Shown piece by piece: positions 50,650-58,771 of a stretch of 64,000 nucleotides of DNA; position 1 is the first letter of the stretch, and each line of letters starts with the position of its first letter. Source of the DNA: Mesorhizobium sp. M1B.F.Ca.ET.045.04.1.1. GTDB lineage: Bacteria > Pseudomonadota > Alphaproteobacteria > Rhizobiales > Rhizobiaceae. The notes below the pieces were generated by a model. It did not search any database. It saw nothing but the letters and a program-made list of their open reading frames with translations, and was not told the DNA's origin. Location of the stretch: positions 4,751,001-4,815,000 of the forward strand of contig NZ_CP034448.1 in assembly GCF_003952465.1 (NCBI RefSeq). Reading direction: 5' to 3'. The translations under genes were made by a program, and so were the position numbers.

Positions 50650-51684
50650 ATGTCGAACATGATGAAGGCGCTGGTGAAGGCCAAGGCCGAGCCGGGCATC
50701 TGGATGGAAGAGGTGCCGGTGCCTGAAATCGGCCCCAACGACGTGCTGATCAAGGTCAACAAGACCGCGATCTGCGGCACCGACGTCCACATCTACAACT
50801 GGGACCAGTGGGCACAGAAGACCGTACCGGTGCCGATGGTGACGGGTCACGAATTCGTCGGCACGGTTGCCGACTACGGCGCGGCGGTCACCGAATACAA
50901 GGTCGGCCAGCGCGTTTCGGGCGAGGGCCATATCGTCTGCGGTCATTGCCGCAACTGCCGCGCCGGCAGGGGGCATTTGTGCCGCAACACGCTCGGCGTC
51001 GGCGTCAACCGTCCGGGCGCTTTTGGCGAATACATGGCGATCCCGCAGCACAATGTCGTGCCCATCCCCGACGACGTGCCCGACGAGATCGCCGCGATCT
51101 TCGATCCGCTAGGCAATGCCGTTCACACCGCATTGTCCTTCGATCTGGTCGGCGAGGACGTGCTGGTCACCGGGGCCGGACCCATCGGCATTATGGGCGC
51201 GCTCGTGGCGCAATGCGTCGGCGCGCGCAAAGTCGTCATCACCGACATCAATCCGGTCAGGCTGGATCTGGCGCGCAAGCTCGGTGTCCAACACGTCGTC
51301 GACGCCTCGAAGGAGAAGCTGCGCGATGTGATGCCTTCGATCGGCATGACCGAAGGTTTTGACGTCGGGCTTGAGATGTCGGGCGCAGCCCCCGCCTTCC
51401 GCGACATGATCGACGCCATGAACAATGGCGGCAAGATCGCCATCCTTGGCATCGCGCCAACCGGTTTCGAGATCGACTGGAACAAGGTCATCTTCAAGAT
51501 GCTGCACCTGAAAGGCATTTACGGGCGTGAGATGTTCGAGACCTGGTACAAGATGATCGCCCTGGTGCAGGGCCCGCTCGATGTTTCCGGGCTCATTACG
51601 CATCGGATCGGCATCGACGATTTCCAGGTTGGGTTTGACGCGATGAGGAGCGGGAGTTCCGGGAAGGTGGTTATGGACTGGTAG
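50650..51684 (+). CDS. tdh: L-threonine 3-dehydrogenase
   Basis: A 344-residue zinc-dependent medium-chain dehydrogenase oxidising threonine to 2-amino-3-oxobutyrate with NAD+. The catalytic zinc ligands are in AICGTDVHIY and VTGHEFVGTV, the structural zinc is held by CGHCRNCRAGRGHLC and the NAD-binding motif is VTGAGPIGIMGALVAQ. Together with kbl it degrades threonine to glycine and acetyl-CoA. Start MSNMMKALVKAK at 50650. Confidence 0.97.
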   Translation: MSNMMKALVKAKAEPGIWMEEVPVPEIGPNDVLIKVNKTAICGTDVHIYNWDQWAQKTVPVPMVTGHEFVGTVADYGAAVTEYKVGQRVSGEGHIVCGHCRNCRAGRGHLCRNTLGVGVNRPGAFGEYMAIPQHNVVPIPDDVPDEIAAIFDPLGNAVHTALSFDLVGEDVLVTGAGPIGIMGALVAQCVGARKVVITDINPVRLDLARKLGVQHVVDASKEKLRDVMPSIGMTEGFDVGLEMSGAAPAFRDMIDAMNNGGKIAILGIAPTGFEIDWNKVIFKMLHLKGIYGREMFETWYKMIALVQGPLDVSGLITHRIGIDDFQVGFDAMRSGSSGKVVMDW

Positions 51685-51702
51685 TTCATTAGAAATGCCG
51701 GC

Positions 51703-51864
51703 GGGACAGCCCCCCCTCTGGCCTGCCGGCCATCTCCCCCGCAAGGGGGAGATTGCCTGTGTCAACGCCTCGCCATTTCTGCAACGGATGAGATTGGCGA
51801 AAGTCTTCGCAAAGTCCGATCTCCCCCCTTGCGGGGGAGATGTCCGGCAGGACAGACGGGGGTG
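51703..51864. repeat. Mosaic intergenic hairpin element (copy 3)
   Basis: It contains GGCCTGCCGGCCATCTCCCC at the left and GGGGGAGATGTCCGGCAGG on the right, with GCAAGGGGGAGAT and ATCTCCCCCCTTGC as inverted inner blocks. It lies between tdh and the oppositely oriented MarR gene, whose 3' ends converge. Confidence 0.8.
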
Positions 51865-51874
51865 TGAAGGATCG

Positions 51875-52330
51875 CTACGCTGCGGATAACGCTCCTTCCA
51901 GCGCGGCCACTCCGCTGACAATCGCCGCCCGCTCCTCCACACTCAGCTTCTCCAGCAACTCCCTTTCGAACGCCTTCGCCAGCGGCACCATTTTGCGATA
52001 GGCGGCAAGCCCCGCCTTGGTCAGCGTCAGGTGCTCGACGCGGCGGTCCTTCTCGTCCGCCGTCCGCGTCAACCATCGCCGCCGTTCGAGCTCGGCCACT
52101 GCCCGCGACACCTTGGTCTTGTGCATGGCCGACTGCTCGCCGAGCTCCGTCGCAGTCATCGTGCCGAGTTGGCCGAGGCCCGACAGCGTGCGCCATTCCG
52201 GCCGCGTCAGCCCGTGGCGCTCCCTGTAGATCTTCGAGAATTCGCGGCTCACGGTGTCGGCCAGCCGGTAGAGGCGGTAGGGCAGGAAGCTTTCCAACTC
52301 CAGGATTTCCGGTTCCATCAGGCCCACCAT
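51875..52330 (-). CDS. MarR-family regulator divergent from hmgA
   Basis: A 151-residue winged-helix MarR protein (RHGLTRPEWRTLSGLGQLG, TATELGEQSAMHKTKVSRAV, RRRWLTRTADEKDRRVEH). It is divergent from the homogentisate dioxygenase gene, so it is a likely repressor of tyrosine catabolism (an HmgR-like role), though this is inferred from position. Start at ATG 52330 or 52318; the frame is open further but without similarity. Confidence 0.88.
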   Translation of the reverse strand: MVGLMEPEILELESFLPYRLYRLADTVSREFSKIYRERHGLTRPEWRTLSGLGQLGTMTATELGEQSAMHKTKVSRAVAELERRRWLTRTADEKDRRVEHLTLTKAGLAAYRKMVPLAKAFERELLEKLSVEERAAIVSGVAALEGALSAA

Positions 52331-52352
52331 CGACAATCGTTCGCCGTTGATA

Positions 52353-52373
52353 GTTACATTTTCAATGGTTACA
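52353..52373. promoter_or_regulatory. Candidate operator in the hmgA/MarR promoter region
   Basis: GTTACA occurs at 52353-52358 and again at 52368-52373, a direct repeat with a 15-bp period, with CATT-TTC-AATG symmetry between. It is about 82 bp before hmgA and 23 bp before the MarR start, well placed for repression of both. Confidence 0.4.
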
Positions 52374-52454
52374 AATGAAACCAGTTTGGTCAACATCCGC
52401 GAAACCGTACGCTCTGGATGATGCGGCTGGCGGACAATCCGCGAGGAGGAAGCG

Positions 52455-53768
52455 ATGGCCTTTTCCTACATGCCGGGCTTCGGCAACGATTTTGAGACCG
52501 AGACGCTGCCAGGCTCGCTGCCGCAGGGACGCAACTCGCCGCAGCGGCCGGCCTACGGCCTCTATGCCGAGCAGCTTTCGGGCTCGCCCTTCACCGCGCC
52601 GCGCGGTACCAATGAGCGCTCCTGGCTTTATCGCATCCGCCCGAGCGTCCGGCACACCGGCCGCTTCAACGGCGTGAGCTATCCCAGGTGGAAGACCGCC
52701 CCCAACATCGGCGATCATGAGCTGGCGCTCGGCCAGTATCGCTGGAACCCGGTGCCGATGCCCACCGAGCCGACCGACTTCATTTCCGGCATGCGCACCA
52801 TGACCACGGCCGGCGACGCCGTCGGCCAGTCGGGCATGGCGGCGCATGTCTATGTCGCCAACCGCGATATGGTCGACGACCACTTCTTTAATGCCGACGG
52901 CGAGCTCATGATCGTGCCGCAGGTCGGCGCGCTGCGCTTCGTCACCGAGATGGGCGTCATCGAGCTCAGGCCCGGCGAGATCGCCGTGCTGCCGCGCGGC
53001 CTCGTCTTCAAGGTCGAGCTCGCGGACAAGGAGGCGCGCGGCTATGTCTGCGAGAACTATGGCGCGAAGTTCACCATGCCCGATCGTGGGCCTATCGGCG
53101 CCAATTGCCTCGCCAATCCGCGCGACTTCAAGACGCCCTGCGCCTGGTTCGAGGAAAAGGAAACGCCCTGCCGGCTGATCGTCAAATGGTGCGGCACTTT
53201 CCATGTCACCGAGCTCGGCCACTCGCCGCTGGACGTGGTCGCGTGGCATGGCAACTACGCGCCCTATAAATACGATCTGTCGACCTTTTCGCCGGTCGGC
53301 GCCATCCTCTTCGACCACCCCGACCCGTCGATCTTCACCGTGCTGACGGCGCCGAGCGGCGAGGCGGGCACCGCCAATGTCGACTTCGTCATCTTCCCGC
53401 CGCGCTGGCTGGTGGCGGAAAACACTTTCCGACCGCCCTGGTACCACCGCAACATCATGAGCGAGTTCATGGGCCTGATCCACGGCCAGTATGATGCCAA
53501 GGAGGAAGGGTTTGTTCCCGGCGGCATCAGCCTGCACAACCAGATGCTGGCGCATGGGCCTGATGCGTCCGGCTTCGAGAAAGCAACCCGCGCGGACCTG
53601 AAGCCGGTCAAGCTCGACAACACCATGGCTTTCATGTTCGAGACGCGTTTTCCCCAGATGCTGACGCGCTATGCCGCAGAGCTCGACACGCTGCAGGAAA
53701 ACTACATCGACTGCTGGGCCGACCTGAAGAAGCGTTTCAACGGCACGCCGGAGGGCGACTGGACCTGA
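52455..53768 (+). CDS. hmgA: Homogentisate 1,2-dioxygenase
   Basis: A 437-residue iron enzyme opening the homogentisate ring to maleylacetoacetate in tyrosine and phenylalanine degradation. Start MAFSYMPGFGNDFETE with a strong GAGGAGGAAG ribosome site. The family segments NSPQRPAYGLYAEQLSGSPF, the cupin region VWRWKP-like strand and the late iron-ligand block PPRWLVAENTFRPPWYHRN and EFMGLIHGQYDAK are complete. It is first of the hmgA-fahA-DinB operon. Confidence 0.97.
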   Translation: MAFSYMPGFGNDFETETLPGSLPQGRNSPQRPAYGLYAEQLSGSPFTAPRGTNERSWLYRIRPSVRHTGRFNGVSYPRWKTAPNIGDHELALGQYRWNPVPMPTEPTDFISGMRTMTTAGDAVGQSGMAAHVYVANRDMVDDHFFNADGELMIVPQVGALRFVTEMGVIELRPGEIAVLPRGLVFKVELADKEARGYVCENYGAKFTMPDRGPIGANCLANPRDFKTPCAWFEEKETPCRLIVKWCGTFHVTELGHSPLDVVAWHGNYAPYKYDLSTFSPVGAILFDHPDPSIFTVLTAPSGEAGTANVDFVIFPPRWLVAENTFRPPWYHRNIMSEFMGLIHGQYDAKEEGFVPGGISLHNQMLAHGPDASGFEKATRADLKPVKLDNTMAFMFETRFPQMLTRYAAELDTLQENYIDCWADLKKRFNGTPEGDWT

Positions 53769-53874
53769 CCCGCAGTATCAGTGTCAGGAAAACTTGAACG
53801 GGCGGCTTGACGATCGCCCGTAACAGCCTTGTTGTGGGGTCAGCGGCATATACCGCGTCAGGAGAGGAAACCGC

Positions 53875-54900
53875 ATGAAGCTTGCCACATTGAAGAACGG
53901 GACGCGCGACGGAAAACTGGTCGTGGTCTCGCGCGATCTGACGCGGTTCACCGATGCTTCCTTCCTGGTGCCGACGCTGCAGGCGGCGCTCGACGACTGG
54001 CGGCGGATTGCGCCGCATCTCGCGGCGATGGCGGAGTCGCTGGAGACCAACGCCGTGCCCTCGGCGCGCTTCCACGAGCATGACGCGCATTCGCCACTGC
54101 CGCGCGCCTATCAGTGGGCGGACGGTTCGGCCTACGTGAACCATGTCGAGCTGGTGCGCAAAGCGCGCGGCGCCGAGATGCCGGCGAGCTTTTGGACCGA
54201 TCCGCTGATCTACCAGGGCGGTTCGGACTCCTTCATCGCGCCGCGCGATCCGATCCGCATGGCGGACGAGGCCTTCGGCATCGACATGGAGGCCGAGGTT
54301 GCCGTCATCATCGACGATGTGCCGATGGGCGCCGGGCTGAACGAGGCGCGCGAAGCGATTCGCCTCGTCATGCTGGTCAACGACGTGACGCTGCGCGCCA
54401 TCACCGGCCCGGAACTCGCAAAAGGGTTCGGCTTCTTCCAGTCAAAACCGTCTTCGGCTTTCTCGCCGGTCGCGGTGACGCCGGACGAGCTGGGCGATGC
54501 CTGGGACGGCGGCAAGGTTAATCTTGCGCTGCTGGTCGACCTCAACGGCAAGCCGTTCGGACGGGCAAATGCCGGCATCGACATGACTTTCGACTTCCCG
54601 GCGCTGATCGTGCACGCCGCAAAGACACGGCCGCTCGCCGCCGGCACCATCATCGGTTCCGGCACCGTCTCCAACAAGCTCGACGGCGGGCCGGGCAAGC
54701 CGGTAGCCGCGGGCGGCGCCGGCTATTCCTGCATCGCCGAGCTGCGCATGATCGAGACCATCGAGGGCGGCGAGCCGAAGACGTCCTTCCTGCATTTCGG
54801 CGACACGGTGCGCATCGAAATGAAGGACAAGGCCGGCCATTCGATCTTCGGCGCCATCGAACAGAAGGTCGAGAAATACGAGGGGGAGAAAGGAACCTGA
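53875..54900 (+). CDS. fahA: Fumarylacetoacetase-family hydrolase
   Basis: A 341-residue FAA-hydrolase-fold protein. The N-terminal part (MKLATLKNGTRDGKLVVVSR) precedes the catalytic domain with DMEAEVAVIIDDVP (metal-binding glutamates), VNDVTLRAITGPELAKG and AGTIIGSGTVSN. Next to hmgA it should cleave fumarylacetoacetate to fumarate and acetoacetate, the last step of the pathway. A longer FAH-family enzyme is more usual in eukaryotes; this short form is common in bacteria. Confidence 0.92.
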   Translation: MKLATLKNGTRDGKLVVVSRDLTRFTDASFLVPTLQAALDDWRRIAPHLAAMAESLETNAVPSARFHEHDAHSPLPRAYQWADGSAYVNHVELVRKARGAEMPASFWTDPLIYQGGSDSFIAPRDPIRMADEAFGIDMEAEVAVIIDDVPMGAGLNEAREAIRLVMLVNDVTLRAITGPELAKGFGFFQSKPSSAFSPVAVTPDELGDAWDGGKVNLALLVDLNGKPFGRANAGIDMTFDFPALIVHAAKTRPLAAGTIIGSGTVSNKLDGGPGKPVAAGGAGYSCIAELRMIETIEGGEPKTSFLHFGDTVRIEMKDKAGHSIFGAIEQKVEKYEGEKGT

Positions 54901-54904
54901 AAGG

Positions 54905-55465
54905 GTGACCCTGCTCGAGCACCTGCGCCGTATGGCGCGCAACAATTTATGGTCGAACGATCGGCTCTACCGCGCCGTACTGGCGCTCCAGCCCGGCGAG
55001 TTCGAGGCCAAGCGCACCAGCTTCTTCCCGTCGATCAAGGAGACGCTCAACCATATCATCGCGGTCGATCGTCTCTATCTCGATTTCCTGACGGATGGCG
55101 GACTAGGCGCCGCGGCCTACGACACCTTCGTGCCGTTCGATGATGTGGCAAGCCTGGCTGCGGCACAGGCCGATTTCGACCGTAAGCTCATGGCCTTCTG
55201 CGGCGGCTTGTCGGAAGCCGATCTTGACCGGCGCGTCATCACCGACCGGCGCGAGGACGGCATGATCCCGGAGAGGATCGGTGACATCCTCGCCCATGTC
55301 TTCCTGCACGACATCCACCATCGCGGCCAAGTGCACGCGATGCTTTCCGGCACTTCCGTCCCGCCGCCGCAGCTCGATGAGTTCCTGCTCGATTACGACA
55401 TCAAGCTGAGGAAAGCGGAGGTTGAGCGGCTGGGGCTGGATGATCAGATCAGCGGCACGTCGTAG
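54905..55465 (+). CDS. DinB-family protein, possible maleylacetoacetate isomerase
   Basis: A 186-residue four-helix-bundle DinB protein (HLRRMARNNLWSNDRLYRAV, TLNHIIAVDRLYLDFL, AHVFLHDIHHRGQVHAML). The three metal histidines are H in TLNHIIAVD and the two in HDIHHRGQV. DinB proteins include thiol-dependent isomerases such as the mycothiol-dependent maleylpyruvate isomerase. Its place right after fahA, where glutathione-type maleylacetoacetate isomerase is often found, suggests it fills that step. The start is a GTG at 54905, five bases after the fahA stop. It overlaps the 3' end of the toxin gene by 22 bp. Confidence 0.78.
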   Translation: MTLLEHLRRMARNNLWSNDRLYRAVLALQPGEFEAKRTSFFPSIKETLNHIIAVDRLYLDFLTDGGLGAAAYDTFVPFDDVASLAAAQADFDRKLMAFCGGLSEADLDRRVITDRREDGMIPERIGDILAHVFLHDIHHRGQVHAMLSGTSVPPPQLDEFLLDYDIKLRKAEVERLGLDDQISGTS

Positions 55466-55818
55466 GCTGAGAAATGCCGATCCGCGGTGACCATCGTCAG
55501 GCCCTCAATTTGAGCCTGCGCGATGAGCAGACGGTCGAATGGATCACGATGATGAAGCGGCAGATGCTCAAGCCTCGCTGCGTGCAATTCATTTACACCG
55601 AGGATCGGAATGCCGTTCGACTGCAAGATTTCGACGATGTTGCCTGTGAGCGAGACTTTGCCGAGCGATTTCTTGATGGCGATCTCTGCCACCGAGATGG
55701 CGCTGACGATCACTTCCTCGCCCGCGAGAAAAATGTCGCGATGGTGGTCAGAAAGGTGTGAATCCGCGTTGAGTACCCAGAGTAGAATATGGGTATCGAC
55801 TAGATATTTGCAGCTCAT
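55444..55818 (-). CDS. PIN-domain toxin (VapC-like)
   Basis: A 124-residue PIN nuclease (MSCKYLVDTHILLWVLNADS; acidic residues in VDTH, VAEIAIK, HRDPFDRLLIAQAQ and TADRHF) likely cleaving RNA when free of its antitoxin. It is downstream of and overlaps the Phd/YefM-type antitoxin gene by 4 bp, a standard toxin-antitoxin arrangement. Its 3' end overlaps the DinB gene tail to tail. Confidence 0.9.
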   Translation of the reverse strand: MSCKYLVDTHILLWVLNADSHLSDHHRDIFLAGEEVIVSAISVAEIAIKKSLGKVSLTGNIVEILQSNGIPILGVNELHAARLEHLPLHHRDPFDRLLIAQAQIEGLTMVTADRHFSAYDVPLI

Positions 55819-56042
55819 TTAATGTACTCGTCCCATTCGGGACCGAGTTCATCAAAATCATCCGATATCCAGATTTTACCTTTCAGAGCTCCAAACAGGC
55901 CTTTGCTCCCGCCAGGCCGAGCAGGGGCGCTCAAGGTTGCCACAATTTCCCCATGCCGGGTCAGATTGATCTCTTCACCAGCTTGGGCACGCTTTACCAA
56001 CTCTGAGAGCTGGGCCTTTGCTTTCGCCATTGGTATGTTCAT
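55815..56042 (-). CDS. Phd/YefM-family antitoxin
   Basis: A 75-residue antitoxin with the N-terminal Phd/YefM DNA-binding fold (MNIPMAKAKAQLSELVKRAQ, EEINLTRHGEIVATL) and a C-terminal acidic tail (ISDDFDELGPEWDEY) that should mask the toxin. ATG 56042 has an AAGGG ribosome site at a good distance; ATG 56063 overlaps the operator. A perfect 8+8+8 dyad lies just upstream, fitting autoregulation. Confidence 0.9.
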   Translation of the reverse strand: MNIPMAKAKAQLSELVKRAQAGEEINLTRHGEIVATLSAPARPGGSKGLFGALKGKIWISDDFDELGPEWDEYIK

Positions 56043-56053
56043 TATCGGACCCT

Positions 56054-56077
56054 TTATGACCATAATTTAGGTCATAA
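56054..56077. promoter_or_regulatory. Toxin-antitoxin operator, perfect dyad
   Basis: TTATGACC (56054-56061) and GGTCATAA (56070-56077) are exact inverted repeats separated by ATAATTTA. The dyad is immediately upstream of the antitoxin start, where Phd-type antitoxins bind and repress their own operon. Confidence 0.7.
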
Positions 56078-56104
56078 TTGGTCGAGTCGCAAGCAGGCCC
56101 GGCT

Positions 56105-57220
56105 TTACGCCGCCTTGCCGCCCACCTTCAGCACGCCGCGCTTGATCTGGTCCTGCTCGATGGATTCGAAAAGCGCGCGGAAATTGCCCTCGCCAAAACC
56201 TTCGTCGCCCTTCCTCTGGATGAATTCGAAGAAGATCGGCCCGATTACGGTCTTGGAGAATATCTGCAGCAGGATCTTGGTCGTGCCGCCATCGACGACG
56301 CCTTCGCCGTCGATGAGGATGCCGTGCTTCTTCATCCGCTCGATCGGCTCGTCATGGCCGTGCACGCGCTCATGCGACATCTCGTAATAAGTGTCCGGCG
56401 GGCCGGGCATGAACCTCAGCCCGTTGGCGGCAAGCTTGTCGGTGGCCTCGTAGATCGCATCGGTGCCGACCGCGATGTGCTGGATGCCCTCGCCATTGTA
56501 CTTCTTGAGATATTCGGCGATCTGGCTGGTCTCGTCCTTGGACTCGTTCAGCGGAATGCGGATCTTGCCGCAGGGCGAGGTGATCGCGCGGCTGACGAGG
56601 CCGGTGATCTTGCCGTCGATGTCGAAGTAATGGATCTGCTTGAAGCCGAACAGGTCGCGATAGAAGTCCCACCACTTGTCCATGTTGCCGCGATAGACAT
56701 TGTGGGTGAGGTGGTCGAGATAGTAGAAGCCGACGCCTTCCGGCTTCGGGTCGCGCTCGCCTAGCCACTCGAACTCGGCGTCGTAGGCCGAGCCCTTCTC
56801 GCCATAGGCTTCGATGAAATAGAGCAGCGACCCGCCGATGCCGACGATGGCCGGCACGTCGAGCGCCTTGTCGGTGCCTTCATAGGGCGTCGCGCCCTTC
56901 GATACGGCATGATCGAAGGCATGCTTGGCATCGACCACGCGCCATGCCATCGAGGCGGCACAGGGGCCGTGCTTTTCGACGAACTTCATCGCATGCGAAC
57001 CGGGCTCGGCATTGACGACGTAGTTGATGTCGCCCTGGCGCCAGACGGTGATATCCTTGGCTCGGTGCTTCGCTACCGCGACATAGCCCATGCGGGTGAA
57101 GAGCTCGGCGAGTTTTGCCGGCTCCGAATGCGCGAACTCGACGAACTCGAAACCGTCGGTGCCGGCGGGATTCGTCTTGCTGATCTTGGCGGGCGGGGCG
57201 TCGTGCGGGAAGGGGCCCAT
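56105..57220 (-). CDS. hppD: 4-hydroxyphenylpyruvate dioxygenase
   Basis: A 371-residue iron enzyme that turns 4-hydroxyphenylpyruvate into homogentisate. Two VOC domains are visible; the iron ligands are in LDHLTHNVYRG, GEGIQHIAVGTD and FFEFIQRKGDEGFGEGNF, and the C-terminal IQRKGDEGFG helix is typical. Start ATG 57220 has a GGAGGAAC ribosome site. It is separated from hmgA-fahA by the PIN/Phd pair and is in the opposite orientation, divergent from an Lrp-type regulator. Confidence 0.97.
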   Translation of the reverse strand: MGPFPHDAPPAKISKTNPAGTDGFEFVEFAHSEPAKLAELFTRMGYVAVAKHRAKDITVWRQGDINYVVNAEPGSHAMKFVEKHGPCAASMAWRVVDAKHAFDHAVSKGATPYEGTDKALDVPAIVGIGGSLLYFIEAYGEKGSAYDAEFEWLGERDPKPEGVGFYYLDHLTHNVYRGNMDKWWDFYRDLFGFKQIHYFDIDGKITGLVSRAITSPCGKIRIPLNESKDETSQIAEYLKKYNGEGIQHIAVGTDAIYEATDKLAANGLRFMPGPPDTYYEMSHERVHGHDEPIERMKKHGILIDGEGVVDGGTTKILLQIFSKTVIGPIFFEFIQRKGDEGFGEGNFRALFESIEQDQIKRGVLKVGGKAA

Positions 57221-57244
57221 GGCAGTTCCTCCAAAAACGGTTGA

Positions 57245-57315
57245 GGCCAAGCTTGGCCAGTTTTGTCGATGATAGCGCGGAGCGGCCGCACGGTGCTTGC
57301 ATTCAACCGCTTGAA
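57245..57315. promoter_or_regulatory. Candidate regulatory dyads between hppD and the Lrp gene
   Basis: A perfect 14-bp palindrome GGCCAAGCTTGGCC (57245-57258) and a TTCAA-CCGC-TTGAA dyad (57302-57306 with 57311-57315) lie in the 139-bp divergent region. The second has the AT-rich, loosely symmetric form of Lrp-family sites. Roles are inferred from position only. Confidence 0.4.
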
Positions 57316-57359
57316 ATGTTCTTGATGTGCGCGGACCGTGCATGATCGGAGGAAAATCC

Positions 57360-57827
57360 ATGGAAGATGCGCGCCTCGATCAATTTGACCGCAAGATAAT
57401 GGCGCTTTTGCAGGATGACGCGCGGCTCACCAACAACGACCTTTCGGAGCGGGTCAACCTGTCGGCATCGCAATGCTCGCGCCGCCGCCAGCGGCTGGAG
57501 GAGGATGGCTATATTAAAGGCTACCGCGCCGTGCTCGATCGCGACCGGCTGGGCTTCTCACTGGTCAATGTGATTTCGGTGACCTTGGCCACCCACAACC
57601 GCGACAATGCTCGCCGCTTCGGCGAGCTGGTGGCGCGCCTGCCCGAGGTGCAGGAGGCGCACGCGCTGACCGGCGAGATGGATTACATCCTGAAGGTGGT
57701 GACGCCCGACCTCAAATCATTGTCGGAGTTCGTCAACGGCGTGCTGTTGCCGCATGAATCCGTGCAGCATGTGAAAACGGCGATCGTGCTGGAGACGCTG
57801 AAGGAAACCGGCGCGCTGCCGATTTAA
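57360..57827 (+). CDS. Lrp/AsnC-family regulator
   Basis: A 155-residue regulator with an N-terminal HTH (LDQFDRKIMALLQDDARLTN, LSERVNLSASQCSRRRQRLE) and a C-terminal RAM ligand-binding domain (VSVTLATHNRDNAR-like region, HALTGEMDYILKV). It is divergent from hppD, so it probably responds to an aromatic amino acid or pathway intermediate. ATG 57360 has a GGAGGAAA ribosome site. Confidence 0.94.
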   Translation: MEDARLDQFDRKIMALLQDDARLTNNDLSERVNLSASQCSRRRQRLEEDGYIKGYRAVLDRDRLGFSLVNVISVTLATHNRDNARRFGELVARLPEVQEAHALTGEMDYILKVVTPDLKSLSEFVNGVLLPHESVQHVKTAIVLETLKETGALPI

Positions 57828-57859
57828 TTCAGCGGACCTCGTCGGATATGTTGGAGGGA

Positions 57860-58242
57860 CAGCACCCCTCTCTGGCCTGCCGGCCATCTCCCCCGCAAGG
57901 CAGGGCTGTCCGGGGAAAGTTTTTCGGTTGCGAACAGGGCCATGGAGGACTCGCATCGATTGCATTTTTCGAGCTTTGGACCCCAATCGGTGCTCCTTCT
58001 TCCGCACCTGCTGCGGCTGGCCGGCAAAAACAATGGACATCGCGCCCATCGAAGGTTGCGAAAGCGCGAGCAAAGACTCGTCTGCGTTGTGCAAAGATTT
58101 TCCCCGGACAGCCCTGCCCGCAAGGGGGAGATTAGCTGTCGCTCGGCTTTCGCCAACCGCCAGCGTTGAATGTGGGAGCCGGCGGCCGAACTGCTGATCT
58201 CCCCCCTTGCGGGGGAGATGGCCGGCAGGCCAGAGGGGGTGT
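57860..58242. repeat. Mosaic intergenic hairpin element (copy 4), split by a MITE
   Basis: The left end (CCTCTCTGGCCTGCCGGCCA near 57866) and the right end (GGGGGAGATGGCCGGCAGG near 58211) match the other copies. The CCCGCAAGG at 57892-57900 is repeated at 58117-58125, because a 216-bp element has been inserted within this copy. Without the insertion it would be about 158 bp, similar to copy 3. Confidence 0.8.
57901..58116. mobile_element. 216-bp MITE with 18-bp inverted ends and 9-bp target duplication
   Basis: The terminal inverted repeats are CAGGGCTGTCCGGGGAAA at the left (57901-57918) and its exact complement at the right, ending at 58116. They are flanked by a 9-bp direct repeat CCCGCAAGG (57892-57900 and 58117-58125). 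No transposase frame is present, so it is a non-autonomous element needing a transposase in trans. Nine-base duplications and CAGGG-type ends resemble some IS4-group elements, but the parent is not identified here. Confidence 0.88.
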
Positions 58243-58285
58243 GACGGATCGCTAGACTGCGAGATTGGCTGTCAGTCAGACAGCT

Positions 58286-58624
58286 TCAACCCCTCTCCTG
58301 CTGGATCAGACCATAGAGGTTGGTGCAGCGCGCGCCGGAGCGGCAGTAGGCAAACACCGGCCCTTCAAGCTCGTCCAGCGCCTCTGCCTGGTCCTCGACA
58401 TTGTCCATGGTGATCTGGCCGCTGATCACTGGAATGTAGCGGAAGGCAAGGCCGGCGGCTTCGGCTGCGGCCTTGACGCTGTCGGCCGGAGGCTGGCCCG
58501 GCTGCTCGTTGTCCGGCCGGTTGCAGATCACGCTTCTGAAGCCGGCATCCTTGATGGCGGCGATGTCCTCGGGCTGGATCTGGCCGGAGACCGAATAGTC
58601 GTCGCTGATCTGGCGGTATTCCAT
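58286..58624 (-). CDS. TIGR01244/Blh-type phosphatase-like sulfur transferase family protein
   Basis: A 112-residue protein with a dual-specificity phosphatase-like fold (MEYRQISDDYSVSGQIQPED, GFRSVICNRPDNEQPGQPP, GPVFAYCRSGARCTNLY). The cysteine in YCRSGARC is the family's active-site position. The group is named for the Blh domain linked to sulfide handling in some bacteria. The present function is unknown. ATG 58624 is used because the domain begins there. Confidence 0.85.
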   Translation of the reverse strand: MEYRQISDDYSVSGQIQPEDIAAIKDAGFRSVICNRPDNEQPGQPPADSVKAAAEAAGLAFRYIPVISGQITMDNVEDQAEALDELEGPVFAYCRSGARCTNLYGLIQQERG

Positions 58625-58731
58625 GATCTTATCCTCGCAATCTTCTTTGGCGGCAGTCATGCCACTCCGGGGCAGGGGCGGCAATGCGTGCCGTAGGATT
58701 TCTCTGCCAAATAGCGATGCCGGACCGGAAA

Positions 58732-58761
58732 ATCCAACCGGGCCAATTGGCCCGGTTGGAT
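58732..58761 (-). terminator. Perfect 30-bp palindrome after the metal transporter operon
   Basis: The stem ATCCAACCGGGCC pairs perfectly with its complement around an AATT loop. On the minus strand it follows the binding-protein stop (58772) by 10 bp and is followed by a short T run (TTTT), so it is a probable intrinsic terminator of the metal transporter operon. Confidence 0.75.
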
Positions 58762-58771
58762 CACGAACCGC

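Noticed and set aside
57928..58197. Small open frames inside and just after the MITE
   Set aside because: They cross the terminal repeats and lack ribosome sites and similarity; the element appears non-coding.
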